Source: Comamonas sp. KCTC 72670 (GTDB lineage Bacteria > Myxococcota > Myxococcia > Myxococcales > Myxococcaceae). Taken from it: a stretch of DNA of 64,000 nucleotides. The stretch spans positions 1-64,000 of the forward strand of contig BNCN01000005.1 of assembly GCA_014656495.1 (NCBI GenBank), in the 5' to 3' direction. The notes beneath the pieces are model-generated. The model did not search any database. It saw only the letters and a program-made list of their open reading frames with translations, and was not told the DNA's origin. Of this stretch, positions 16,710 through 25,576 are shown piece by piece. Within the stretch, counting starts at the first letter, position 1. Each line of letters starts with the position of its first letter. The position numbers were made by a program, and so were the translations under genes.

Positions 16710-16769
16710 CCCTTCACGGGGGCATAAAGGGCCAAGGGCCCTGCTGAAAGTGCGATGCGACGTGAAGGG
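16710..16769. terminator. Nested inverted repeats between RND and patatin operons
   Basis: On the minus strand, just past the RND stop, an AGGGCC/GGCCCT stem with a 3-base loop (16728-16742) is followed by TTATG. It is flanked by CCCTTCAC (16710-16717) and GTGAAGGG (16762-16769). It probably weakens read-through from the efflux operon into the lipid operon and may overlap the latter's promoter. Confidence 0.4.
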
Positions 16770-16770
16770 T

Positions 16771-19700
16771 TCAGGCGGATTGCGGCGTGGGTGGGTTGAC
16801 GGGAGGTGAGCCCTTGTGCCGCCGGAACCGGGCCCTCACGCCTTCCAGCACCACGTACAGCACCGGGATGAAGATGAGGTTCACGAAGGTGGAGAGCAGC
16901 ATGCCGCCGAATACGGTCGTGCCCAGCGACTTGCGCGCGGAGGCCCCCGCGCCCGAGGCCAGCATCAGCGGCACCACGCCCATGAGGAACGCGAAGGACG
17001 TCATCAGGATGGGGCGCAGGCGTGTCTGCGCCGCGTGGATGGCGGCGTCCCCCACGCCGCGTCCTTCATGCCGGAGCTGCTCGGCGAACTCGACGATGAG
17101 GATGGCGTTCTTGCTGGCCAGCCCCACCAGCATCACGAGCCCCACCTGACAGAACACGTCGTTCTGGAGTCCGCGCAGGTTCTGCAGCCCCAGCGCGCCC
17201 AGCATGGCCACCGGCACGCCCAGGAGGATGACGAAGGGCAGGGCGAAGCTCTCGTACTGCGCGGACAGCACCAGGAACACGAAGACGATGCCCAGCCCGA
17301 AGATGACCAGCACGCTGCTGCCCGCTTCCTTCTGCTCCTGGGACAGGCCCGTCCACTCGAAGGTGTAGCCCACGGGCAGGGACTTGCGCGCCACGGCCTC
17401 CATCGCGTCCAACGCCTGTCCGGAGCTGGAGCCCGGCGCGGCCTGTCCGTTGATAGTCGCCGAGCGGTACAGGTTGTAGTGCTGGATGTTCTGCGCGCTG
17501 GTGATGGGGCTCACCTGCACCAGGGACTCCAGCGGCACCATCTCTCCGCGCGCGGAGCGGACGTAGAGCGCGTCGATGTCACGCGGCTCGTTGCGGAAGG
17601 GCATGGCGGCCTGCACGTACACGCGGTACACGCGGCTGGCGAAGGTGAAGTCATTCACATACTGGCTGCCCAGATAGACTTGCAGCGTGGAGAAGACGCC
17701 GTCCAGGGGGACGCCCATCGCCAGCGCCTTCTCCCGGTTCACCTGCACGTCCAAGAGCGGCGTGTTCGCCGTGTAGGAGGAGAACACGCCGCGCAGGCCC
17801 GGGTCCTGGCTGGCGCGGCCCACCAACATGTCCGTCGTCTGCGCCAGTTGTTCGAGCGAGCGGCCTCCCTGCTGGTCCTCCAGCACGAACTCGAAGCCGC
17901 CCACGCTGCCCACGCCGCGGATGGCGGGCGGCTCGAAGGGCAGCACGCGCGCGCCGCCGATGGACAGCAGCGGGCGCCGCAGCCGCTCCACCAGCCCCGC
18001 CACGCTCTGCTCCGGCCGCTTGCGTTCATCCCAGAGGTGCAGGTTCACGAAGAGGGTGCCGTAGTTGACGCCGGTGCCCAGCAGCGAGAAGCCTCCCACG
18101 GTGAAGATGTCCGCCACCTCCGGCTGCTGGCGCAGGACCTCCTCCGCCTGGAGCAGCACCTGCCGCGTGTAGTCCAGGGACGTGCCCTCCGGGCCCTGCA
18201 CCGCGACGATGAGATAGCCCTGGTCCTCGCCCGGGATGAAGCCCGCTGGCGTGAGGCGGTACACCAGGAAGGTGCCGGCCAGGCACAGGGCGAAGGCGAG
18301 GACCACCGGCCAGCGCAGCGGCCCGATGAGCTTCGCGAGCAGCCGGCCATAGGCGTCGCGGAACGCGTCGAGCCCCTTGTCGAACAGGCGGAAGGCCTTC
18401 CACTTCTGGCCTTCGTGCGGGCGCAGCAGCAGGGCGCACAGCGCGGGGGACAGCGTGAGCGCCACCAGCGCGGAGAGGCTGATGGAGAAGGCCAGGGTGA
18501 GCGCGAACTGCCGATAGATGATGCCCGTCGTCCCAGGGAAGAAGGACACCGGCACGAACACCGCCGATAGCACCAGGGCGATGGCCACCAGCGCGCCGGC
18601 GACCTGCTTCATGCCCCGGTGCGTGGCCTCGCGCGGGCCCACGTTGTCCTGCTCCATGGTGCGCTCGACGTTCTCGATGACGATGATGGCGTCATCCACC
18701 ACCAGGCCCGTGGCCAGCGTGAGGCCGAAGAGCGTCAGCGTGTTGATGGAGAAGCCGAACGCGTTGACGAAGAGGAACGTGCCCACCAGGGACACGGGCA
18801 ACGTGGTGGCCACCACCAGCACGCTGCGCCAGCCGTGCAGGAAGATGAAGATGACCAGCACCACCAGGAGGATGGCCTCGCCCAGTGTCTGCAGCACCTC
18901 CTCGATGGAGGCCTGCACCGCCGCCGTGGTGTCGAAGGCGCGCGCGTAGCGCATGCCCGGCGGGAAGTTCTTCTCCAGGCGCTCCAGCTCGGCGACGACG
19001 CCGTCTCGCACCTTCAGCGCGTTGGAGCCGGGGAGCTGGAAGATGCCCAGGCCCACGCCTTCATGGCCGTTGAAGCGCAGGAGTTGGCCATAGTTCTCCG
19101 CGCCCAGCTCCGCGCGGCCCACGTCCTTCAGCCGCACCAGCGAGCCGTCCGGGCCCTGCTGCACGACGATGTTGTTGAACTCCTCCGCGGTGGTGAGTTG
19201 CCCCAGCACGCGCACGGTGAACTGGTACGTCTGGCCCGGTGGCGCGGGCGGCTGACCCACCTGTCCCGCGCCAATCTGGACGTTCTGCGCGCGCAGCGCG
19301 TTCACCACGTCCGTCGCCGCGAGCCCCCGGCGCGCCAGCTCCGTGGGGTCCAGCCACAGCCGCATGGCGAAGCGCCGCTCGCCGAAGATGCGCACGTCGC
19401 CCACGCCGTCCACCCGCAGCAGCGCGTCCCGGATGAAGACGTCCGCGTAGTTGCTGAGGAAGCCCGTCTCGTAGCGGCCGTTCTCGTCGAAGAGGCCGAA
19501 GGCGATGAGCAACTGCGTCTGCGCCTTGGTGATGGTGATGCCCAGCGCGTTCACCGCGGCCGGAAGCTGCGCGGACGCGGTGGCCACGCGGTTCTGGACG
19601 TCCACCGCGGCGATGTCCAAATCCCGGCTCTGGTCGAACGTGACGGTGATGGTGCTCACGCCCGTGTTGCTGCTGGTGGAGGAGATGTACCGCATGCCCT

Positions 19701-19920
19701 CCACGCCGTTGAGCTGACGCTCCAGCACCGTGGTGACGGCGCTCTCCACCGTCTCCGCCGACGCGCCGATGTACGTGGCCGTCACCTGCACCACGGGCAG
19801 GGACAGGTCCGGGTACTGCTCGACGGGCAGGTTGGGGATGGAGATGGCCCCCACCAGCGTGATGATGATGGACACCACGCTGGAGAAGACGGGACGGCGG
19901 ATGAAGAAGTCCGTGAACAT
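16771..19920 (-). CDS. RND efflux pump inner-membrane permease (HAE1/AcrB type)
   Basis: A 1,049-residue transporter of normal length for hydrophobe/amphiphile exporters of the AcrB class. It opens with the family-typical 'MFTDFFIRRPVFSSVVSIIITLVGAISI'-like first helix. The TM4 proton-relay pair is present in GLVVDDAIIVIENVER, and the TM10 Lys in VGLASKNAILIVEFAEQL, so it should be active. It also has the two large periplasmic loops. It starts 9 bases after the adaptor gene and has GAGAGGG before ATG. It takes compounds from the periplasm or inner membrane and passes them to the TolC-like channel. Drug or lipid substrates cannot be told from sequence. Confidence 0.95.
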   Translation of the reverse strand: MFTDFFIRRPVFSSVVSIIITLVGAISIPNLPVEQYPDLSLPVVQVTATYIGASAETVESAVTTVLERQLNGVEGMRYISSTSSNTGVSTITVTFDQSRDLDIAAVDVQNRVATASAQLPAAVNALGITITKAQTQLLIAFGLFDENGRYETGFLSNYADVFIRDALLRVDGVGDVRIFGERRFAMRLWLDPTELARRGLAATDVVNALRAQNVQIGAGQVGQPPAPPGQTYQFTVRVLGQLTTAEEFNNIVVQQGPDGSLVRLKDVGRAELGAENYGQLLRFNGHEGVGLGIFQLPGSNALKVRDGVVAELERLEKNFPPGMRYARAFDTTAAVQASIEEVLQTLGEAILLVVLVIFIFLHGWRSVLVVATTLPVSLVGTFLFVNAFGFSINTLTLFGLTLATGLVVDDAIIVIENVERTMEQDNVGPREATHRGMKQVAGALVAIALVLSAVFVPVSFFPGTTGIIYRQFALTLAFSISLSALVALTLSPALCALLLRPHEGQKWKAFRLFDKGLDAFRDAYGRLLAKLIGPLRWPVVLAFALCLAGTFLVYRLTPAGFIPGEDQGYLIVAVQGPEGTSLDYTRQVLLQAEEVLRQQPEVADIFTVGGFSLLGTGVNYGTLFVNLHLWDERKRPEQSVAGLVERLRRPLLSIGGARVLPFEPPAIRGVGSVGGFEFVLEDQQGGRSLEQLAQTTDMLVGRASQDPGLRGVFSSYTANTPLLDVQVNREKALAMGVPLDGVFSTLQVYLGSQYVNDFTFASRVYRVYVQAAMPFRNEPRDIDALYVRSARGEMVPLESLVQVSPITSAQNIQHYNLYRSATINGQAAPGSSSGQALDAMEAVARKSLPVGYTFEWTGLSQEQKEAGSSVLVIFGLGIVFVFLVLSAQYESFALPFVILLGVPVAMLGALGLQNLRGLQNDVFCQVGLVMLVGLASKNAILIVEFAEQLRHEGRGVGDAAIHAAQTRLRPILMTSFAFLMGVVPLMLASGAGASARKSLGTTVFGGMLLSTFVNLIFIPVLYVVLEGVRARFRRHKGSPPVNPPTPQSA

Positions 19921-19929
19921 GCCGCCCTC

Positions 19930-21135
19930 TCACTGTCCCGGCGCGGCGCCGCTGCCCGCGTCGTGGCTTCCGGTGTCTCGCGAGGGGGGCCCACCATCCG
20001 GTCCCTGGCCGCTGCCGCCCACGCCGGGCGGTGCATCGCGCACGTGGGCCTTGGGTTGGATGGGCTGGCCATCGCGGAGGAGCTGGATGCTGCTGAGCAC
20101 CACCGGTGTCCCCGCGTCCAGGCCGCCCGTCACCTCGTAGTCGTTGCCGGAGACGAGGCCCACGCTCACCGGCGCCCGCTGCGCCACCGTGCCGCCGTCC
20201 GCGTCCCGGGCCACGAAGACGAAGGTCTGGCTGCTGATGCGCGTCACCGCGGCGGTGGGCACGCGCAGGGCCTCCCGGGTGGCGTAGACGACGCGGGCTC
20301 GCACGAACTGCCCGGCGCGCAGGCCCTGCGTGTTCTCGAACACGCCGCGTATCTCCACGAGCTGCGTGTTGGCGTTGGGCCTGGGCGCCACGAAGAATAC
20401 GGGCGCTGACACCACGAGGCGCCCCTCCGCGTCCAGGACCTCCACTGGCGTGCTGCCCACCTTGACCGCCTGGGCCCGCTCGACGGGAACCTGCACGGAC
20501 ACTTCCAGCGTGTTGCTCTGGTCCAGCGTGGTGAGCGGCGTCTGCTGCGTGACGAAGTCCCCCACCTTCACCGGGAAGTCGCCCACGGTGCCCGCGAAGG
20601 GCGCGCTCACCTCGTAGAAGCCGAGCTGAACCTGCTGGGCCTGCACCTGGGCCTCGACGGCGCGCGCGCTGGCCTCCGCTTGCTGCGCCTGCGCCACCGC
20701 CTGGTCGTAGTCCTGCCGGCTCTGGAGCCCCTCCTTCAGGAGTTGCTCGCTGCGCTTGCGCGTGCGCTGGGCGAACTCGCGCTGGGCCAGGGCCGCGGCC
20801 CGCTGCGCCTGGGTGGCTCGCAGGCTCGCGCTCTCGATGCGCGGGTCCACCACGACCAGCACCTCGCCCTGCGTCACGCGGGCGCCCGGCTTCAGGGGAA
20901 TCGCCTTCACGTAGCCCGCCACCTGCGGAAAGACGGTGATGCTGCTGCGGGAGATGAGGGCGCCCAGGTACTCAGTGGCCTCGCGCACCTCCCCCGGGCT
21001 CAGCCGCTCCACCTCGACGGGCATGGCCTGGCTTCCGGCCTGCTGGCCGCCCTGGGGGCCAGGGTCCCCCTGTGAGTGGCACCCCAGGTGGAGCAGCACG
21101 GCGAGCCCCAGGCTCCACGTCTTCACCAATCGCAT
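19930..21135 (-). CDS. RND efflux periplasmic adaptor lipoprotein (MFP)
   Basis: A 401-residue membrane-fusion protein with a lipoprotein signal (HLGC, Cys19), typical of AcrA-like adaptors. In order: barrel-sandwich half (EYLGALISRSSITVFPQVAGYVKAIPLKPGARVTQGEVLVVVDP), a long alpha-hairpin (about residues 100-170, Gln/Ala-rich), the second half-motif (FAGTVGDFPVKVGDFV), beta-barrel and membrane-proximal domains. The tail is low-complexity Gly/Pro/Asp. ATG 21135 lies within the end of the TolC-like gene (13-base overlap), giving a channel-adaptor-pump order in the transcript. The longer upstream frame is out-of-frame sequence of the TolC gene and is rejected. Confidence 0.93.
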   Translation of the reverse strand: MRLVKTWSLGLAVLLHLGCHSQGDPGPQGGQQAGSQAMPVEVERLSPGEVREATEYLGALISRSSITVFPQVAGYVKAIPLKPGARVTQGEVLVVVDPRIESASLRATQAQRAAALAQREFAQRTRKRSEQLLKEGLQSRQDYDQAVAQAQQAEASARAVEAQVQAQQVQLGFYEVSAPFAGTVGDFPVKVGDFVTQQTPLTTLDQSNTLEVSVQVPVERAQAVKVGSTPVEVLDAEGRLVVSAPVFFVAPRPNANTQLVEIRGVFENTQGLRAGQFVRARVVYATREALRVPTAAVTRISSQTFVFVARDADGGTVAQRAPVSVGLVSGNDYEVTGGLDAGTPVVLSSIQLLRDGQPIQPKAHVRDAPPGVGGSGQGPDGGPPSRDTGSHDAGSGAAPGQ

Positions 21136-22595
21136 GCGGCCTCCGCGAGAAACGCCGCCACCCGCGCCTGCTCCAGCTCGAACTGACGCACCACCAGGAC
21201 CAGCTCCGCCTGCCGCAGGTCCGCCGCCGTCTGGATGAGCTCCAGGCTGGTGCCGGTGCCCACCTCGAAGCTGCGCCGGGTGAGCCGGTCGTTCTCCTCG
21301 GCCAGGGTCCGCGCGCGTCCGGCGATGCGCGTCGCCGCGTCCGCCACCTCCACGGCGCGCCGGGCCTGCACCACCTCCACGCTGGCCGTGCGCTCCAGCT
21401 CCAGCAGCCCCTGCTTCGCCACCTCCACGCCCGCGCGCGTCTGCCGGAGCAGGCCTTCGCGCGCGCCGCCGTCCCAGAAGGGCAGCACCAGACTGGCGCC
21501 GATGTTCCACACCGGCACCGTCACGAAGTCGTCCTCCACGGTGAGGGCCAGCGTGGTGCTGGTGAGCGCGAGACTCGGGGCGTAACTCGCCTTCACCTCC
21601 GACACCCGCCGCTCGGCCAGGGTGCGCCGCGAGCGCGCCACTTCGATGTCCGCGCGCCGCTCGAGCGACTCCAATTGCTTGCAGTCCCGCCTCGCGTCCT
21701 GGAGCAGCGCGTCCAGCCGGGCGCCTCGCGCCAGGCCCACGCCTTGGGGAATGCCCAGCACCAGCCCGAGCGTTTCGCGGGCCCGACGCAGGGACTCGTC
21801 TCCCTGGACCACGAGGTTGCGCGCGGTCTCCGTGTCTTGCTGCACGCGCACCACGTCCAGCCGCGTTCCGGCGCCCAGCTCGAAGCGGCGCTCGGTGAGG
21901 GCCAGTCGCTCCAGCGCGGTGTGGAGGTTGATGCGGTTGACCTCGGCCAGCCGCTCCTGCGCGGAGACGAGCACCAACGATTGGGCCAGCGCGCTGGTGA
22001 GCTGCCGCCGGGTCTCCGCCAGCGTCAGGGTGGCGTTGCGGCGCGTCTCGCGCGCGGTGCCCAGCGCGACGATGGACGGCAGGTTGAACAGGGGCATGGA
22101 GGCATTGAGGAGCCCGAGGAAGGGCGGCCGGGTGAGGCGCGAGGACGCGCCCCCGCCGACGTCGCCACCGATACCGCCGCCGATACCGCCGCCCACGCCA
22201 CCGCCGCCGCCCCCTCCGAAGAGCGGCGTCGCATCGGGGTTGAGCACGTTGTACTGAACGGAGACGGTGCCGGTGATGGTGGGGAGCAGCGTGGCCAGGG
22301 CCACGCGCTGCGCGCCCGCCGCTGCGTCCACCTGCGCGAGCGCGCTGTAGAGGCTCGTGGAGCGCTGCCGCAGCAGCGCCAGGGCCTCATTCCAGGTGCC
22401 CACCTGCAGGCTCGCGGGGGGAATGGGCTCCAACAACGGGTCTGAGACGGGGAACTGTGGTGGCTCGGGTGTGTCCGAGGAGATGGCGAGAGAAGCGTCC
22501 GCGGGCGGCTCCGTGCCCGCATCGGTGGTGGAGCCCGCCTGGGCCAGCAGGACGCTGGAAGTCGAGAGCAGGGCTGTGAGCAGCAGGGCATTCAT
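21123..22595 (-). CDS. TolC-family outer membrane efflux channel
   Basis: A 490-residue outer membrane factor with a signal peptide ending near residue 19 (LLAQA). Two related halves each carry the long coiled-coil helices typical of TolC, for example VSAQERLAEVNRINLHTALERL and DRLTRRSFEVGTGTSLELIQ. It is first in the efflux operon. An unusual glycine-rich stretch, about residues 124-150 and mostly Gly, sits where an extracellular or barrel loop is expected. It is encoded partly by a perfect 12-bp tandem repeat. The frame stays open far upstream over the AAA ATPase gene; that extension is a GC-rich shadow, and ATG 22595 gives a proper signal peptide. Confidence 0.92.
   Translation of the reverse strand: MNALLLTALLSTSSVLLAQAGSTTDAGTEPPADASLAISSDTPEPPQFPVSDPLLEPIPPASLQVGTWNEALALLRQRSTSLYSALAQVDAAAGAQRVALATLLPTITGTVSVQYNVLNPDATPLFGGGGGGGVGGGIGGGIGGDVGGGASSRLTRPPFLGLLNASMPLFNLPSIVALGTARETRRNATLTLAETRRQLTSALAQSLVLVSAQERLAEVNRINLHTALERLALTERRFELGAGTRLDVVRVQQDTETARNLVVQGDESLRRARETLGLVLGIPQGVGLARGARLDALLQDARRDCKQLESLERRADIEVARSRRTLAERRVSEVKASYAPSLALTSTTLALTVEDDFVTVPVWNIGASLVLPFWDGGAREGLLRQTRAGVEVAKQGLLELERTASVEVVQARRAVEVADAATRIAGRARTLAEENDRLTRRSFEVGTGTSLELIQTAADLRQAELVLVVRQFELEQARVAAFLAEAACDW
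22170..22193. repeat. 12-bp tandem repeat in the glycine-rich loop of the TolC gene
   Basis: Two perfect copies of GATACCGCCGCC lie inside a longer run of CCGCC units. They encode Gly-Gly-Ile repeats on the minus strand. Because the unit is a multiple of three, slippage would change loop length without breaking the frame. Confidence 0.7.
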
Positions 22596-23000
22596 GGGAG
22601 CGGGCGCACAGGTAGGAAGCGCGTCACCCCCGGGCCACGGCCGCCAGGGCGGCCCCGTGTCTGGTGGACAGAAGAAGCGGCGCGGCGGCGGGCCCGTGAA
22701 GCACGATGGACACGCGTCTCCGTCCCCGGGGCCGGTTCGCTGCTCAGAGTTCCGCGTCCCAGTCCACGGCGAAGCGCAGCAGCAGCCTGTTCGAGCCAGG
22801 AGTTGCCATGCGAGGAGCTGCGCATGAAGGTTGAAGCGCTTCGAAGGGCCCTCGACAAGCGGACCGCGGCCTCGGGGCTGGCCGTGGACCTCCACCCGCC
22901 TGCCACACCGCCAATTTCGACGACACGCACCGTCTGGGGTTCCTGGGCCCCGCCGGCCTGAGTTGACGTTGATACGTCCCGGGCGCCAGTCTCGGGGCTG
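22596..23000. other. Intergenic region between efflux operon and AAA ATPase gene
   Basis: No gene was recognised here. The region must hold the promoter of the minus-strand efflux operon and that of the plus-strand ATPase gene. Close to the latter, GACGT-TGAT-ACGTC (22965-22978) is a perfect small inverted repeat overlapping a TTGACG box (22963-22968). It could be a promoter with an operator. No TetR-type regulator gene lies beside the pump. Confidence 0.4.
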
Positions 23001-24242
23001 ATGCTCAAGCTCCAGTGGCTCCAGGTCCACCAGTTCCGCACCGTGAAGCCCGGGACGCGGCTGTTGTTCAGCCCCTCCCTCAACGTGCTGCTCGGGGACA
23101 ACGGCACTGGGAAGTCCACGCTGCTGGACCTCGCCGCCGCCGTCGTCAGCTCGGACTTCACGCCGCTGCGGCACGAAGCCCTCGACCTCGAGTACGCGTT
23201 GGCCGCCGACTCCGGCCGCATCACCGTGCGCGTGCGCAACGTCCCCTCGGCCGGTGAGGGGACGGGCGGCCTGTCCATGGACATCACCGTGGCGCCGCGC
23301 GACATGGCCTGGCCCATCGTCATCCACCGCGAGGGCCAGCAGGTCCGCGTCTCCCGCGAGGGAGAGGCCTCCGACGTGGTGCATGAGCGCATCGCGCCCG
23401 AGGTCGGCGGACGCCTCTGGCTCGTCCTCATGTCCGGCGGCATCGCCTGGGTGGAGAAGACGGGTGAAGGCACCGCCGCCGTCGAGCCGCTCCTCGCCAT
23501 GGCGCGCGAGGTCTCCGCGCTGGCCGACCTCCGCCGCTTCGACGAGGGGCTCGCCCACTTCGATCAGCTCTGGCAGGCCGAGCTGCGGCTCTCCCGCCGC
23601 GCGGAGGGTGTGCTCGCCACGGGCACGGGCGTGGCCTCCGAGGACCTGCTGGACGGGCTGCGCAAGGTCGCCGCCGCGCAGTGGGGCTCCTCTCGCTACG
23701 TGCTGCCCTCGCAGAGTGTCCCCTTCCTTCACGACGCGGCCCGGCTGCTCGGCTTCACCTCCGCCGAGGCGCTCCTGTCCCCGCTGGAGACGCAGCCCCA
23801 GGGCAAGTACGAGACGCTGACGCTGGGCCACCTGGACCTCTGCTTCGTCACCGCCTCTGGACAGCGGCTCTCCGCGCGGCAGCTCGGCTACGGCCAGAAG
23901 CGCCTCGTGGCCTTCCTCCACTACCTGGCCCACGCCCGCGCCGTCGTCATCGCGGATGAAGTGGCCCACGCGTTCCATCCGAAACAGGTGCGCGCCCTCC
24001 TCGACCAGCTCGGCGGCCGGCAGGCACTGCTCACCAGCCAGAGTCCGGAGCTGCTCGACAGCCTCACCTTCGACTCGCCGGAGGAGGTGCGCTCCACCTT
24101 CGTGCGCTGCCGCCGCGAGGACGGCACCGGGAGCCTCGTCTGGGAGAACCTGTCTCCCGACGCCGCGGGAGAGGTCTTCGCCGCGTGGCGCGCCGAGCCC
24201 CGGCACGTGGGCGCGCTCCTCCAGGCGAAGGGGCTCTGGTAG
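23001..24242 (+). CDS. AAA-family ATPase (SMC/OLD-like), orphan
   Basis: A 413-residue P-loop ATPase of the ABC-like AAA_21 type. It has an N-terminal LKLQWLQVHQFRTV, Walker A GDNGTGKST (residues 32-40), a signature-like LSARQLGYGQKRL, Walker B AVVIADEVAHAFHP and the sensor LLTSQSPELLDSL. The coiled-coil insertion is short. Relatives act in DNA repair or, with partner nucleases, in phage defence (OLD, Gabija, retron-type ATPases). No nuclease or toxin gene is adjacent, and the next gene is an alpha/beta hydrolase 93 bases on. Its role is therefore open. The ATG lies right after GGGGCTG, a weak ribosome site. Confidence 0.85.
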   Translation: MLKLQWLQVHQFRTVKPGTRLLFSPSLNVLLGDNGTGKSTLLDLAAAVVSSDFTPLRHEALDLEYALAADSGRITVRVRNVPSAGEGTGGLSMDITVAPRDMAWPIVIHREGQQVRVSREGEASDVVHERIAPEVGGRLWLVLMSGGIAWVEKTGEGTAAVEPLLAMAREVSALADLRRFDEGLAHFDQLWQAELRLSRRAEGVLATGTGVASEDLLDGLRKVAAAQWGSSRYVLPSQSVPFLHDAARLLGFTSAEALLSPLETQPQGKYETLTLGHLDLCFVTASGQRLSARQLGYGQKRLVAFLHYLAHARAVVIADEVAHAFHPKQVRALLDQLGGRQALLTSQSPELLDSLTFDSPEEVRSTFVRCRREDGTGSLVWENLSPDAAGEVFAAWRAEPRHVGALLQAKGLW

Positions 24243-24319
24243 CCCCCGGACGTCATCCGGCCAACGGCGCCATGGCGTGAAGCGTCAGACTCGGGGCCCG
24301 CTCGCCTATTCTCGCGGGT

Positions 24320-24327
24320 GGGGAGGG
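24320..24327 (+). promoter_or_regulatory. Ribosome binding site deciding the hydrolase start
   Basis: GGGGAGGG ends 8 bases before ATG 24336. It supports this start over the in-frame GTG at 24318 and the ATG at 24342. Confidence 0.6.
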
Positions 24328-24335
24328 TGTCACGC

Positions 24336-25163
24336 ATGCCGATGCTGACGGTCAACGGAACGGAGCTGTACTACGAGGACTCGGGGGGCACGGGCGTGCC
24401 CATCGTCTTCAGTCACGGCCTGCTGTGGAGCAGCCGCCTCTTCGATCCGCAGGTGGAGGCGCTGAGCGGGCGCTATCGCTGCATCGCCTATGACCACCGG
24501 GGCCAGGGCCAGAGCGCCGTGCCGCCGGTGCGCGTCATCGACATGGAGACGGTGTACCTGGACGCCGTGGCCCTCATCGAGCAGCTCGGCGTGGGGCCCT
24601 GCCACTTCGTGGGCCTGTCCATGGGCGGCTTCGTGGGCATGCGCATCGCCGCGCGGCGGCCGGACCTCCTGCGCTCCCTGGTGCTGATGGAGACGTCCGC
24701 GGACCCCGAGCCTCTGCTCAACGTGCCGCGCTACACGCTGCTCAACCTCACCGCGCGGCTGGCGGGGCTGCGCCCGGTGGCGGACCCGGTGATGCGCATC
24801 ATGTTCGGCCGAGGCTTCCTGTCCGACCCCAACCGCGGCGAGGAGCGCGCCCGGTGGCGCGAGCGCCTGCTGGGCAACCGTCGTGACATCTGGCGCGCCG
24901 TCAACGGCGTCATCGAGCGCCGCGGCGTGGCCCATGAGGTGCCTCACATCCGCGTACCCACCCTCATCGTCGTCGGCGCCGAGGACACCGCCACCGTCCC
25001 CGCCAAGGCCGAGCGGCTCAACCGGCTCATCCCTGCCTCACGGCTCGTGACGCTGCCGCGCGGCGGTCACTCGTCCACGGTGGAGGAGCCCGCGCTCGTC
25101 AATGCCACCTTGGGAACGTTCCTGGATGCACAGACGGAGCCCCAGGCCTCCCGGGCGGTGTGA
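24336..25163 (+). CDS. Alpha/beta hydrolase
   Basis: A 275-residue single-domain alpha/beta hydrolase. The oxyanion region FSHGLLWSS, the nucleophile Ser in GLSMGG (about residue 97), the Asp in VVGAEDTA and the His in PRGGHSS form a complete triad. The segment YDHRGQGQS is typical of the 3-oxoadipate enol-lactonase/haloperoxidase-like branch. It lacks a signal peptide, so it is cytoplasmic. The substrate is unknown; enzymes of this type act on esters, lactones or C-C bonds. It may share a transcript with the ATPase upstream, but the 93-base gap makes this uncertain. Confidence 0.88.
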   Translation: MPMLTVNGTELYYEDSGGTGVPIVFSHGLLWSSRLFDPQVEALSGRYRCIAYDHRGQGQSAVPPVRVIDMETVYLDAVALIEQLGVGPCHFVGLSMGGFVGMRIAARRPDLLRSLVLMETSADPEPLLNVPRYTLLNLTARLAGLRPVADPVMRIMFGRGFLSDPNRGEERARWRERLLGNRRDIWRAVNGVIERRGVAHEVPHIRVPTLIVVGAEDTATVPAKAERLNRLIPASRLVTLPRGGHSSTVEEPALVNATLGTFLDAQTEPQASRAV

Positions 25164-25204
25164 GGGATTGAATCCGTGTGCCTTGGAATCCTAGCCTCAC
25201 GGCT

Positions 25205-25576
25205 ATGACCAAGCTGATGCGCGTGTTGAGGCGGAGTGCCCTGGTGGGCGTGGTGCTGGGGCTGTCCGCGTGCGGCGGCGTCGAGATGCCCGAAGGCACG
25301 GCACCGGAGACAGACGCGCTGGTGTCCTCCGAGGGCCGGCTGACGTGCTCGTCCTGCGGTCCCACGCAGCACACCGAGACCATGGGAGGGCAGGGCATCG
25401 CCTGCGGCGCGGCGTACCGGGACGCCACCGAGGCCTTGCAGTTCCACATGCAGCAAGTCTGCCCTGGGGGAGCCTGCAACATCAGGACGTCGCTGGTCAG
25501 TTGCCGGCCGATGGGGCCGAACCGCGATGATGGCTTCGAAGCCGAGGCTCGCGCGACGTTCCACTGCTGTCTGTAG
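25205..25576 (+). CDS. Small Cys-rich lipoprotein
   Basis: A 123-residue protein with a lipoprotein signal (LGLSAC, Cys23 counting from ATG 25205). The mature part has further Cys residues in patterns such as CSSCG, CGAAYRDATEAL, CPGGAC and a final CC, suggesting a small disulfide-bonded surface protein. An alternative ATG at 25217 is also possible. The last 80 bases overlap, tail to tail, the fatty-acid hydroxylase gene on the other strand. No family was recognised. Confidence 0.7.
   Translation: MTKLMRVLRRSALVGVVLGLSACGGVEMPEGTAPETDALVSSEGRLTCSSCGPTQHTETMGGQGIACGAAYRDATEALQFHMQQVCPGGACNIRTSLVSCRPMGPNRDDGFEAEARATFHCCL

Noticed and set aside
22150-22215. Short GCC-rich repeats that might be taken for a CRISPR array
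   Set aside because: Units are 9-12 bases with no spacers and lie inside a coding gene.
22596-24206. Upstream extension of the TolC frame
   Set aside because: It runs antisense through the AAA ATPase gene and lacks coding character; the TolC signal peptide starts at 22595.
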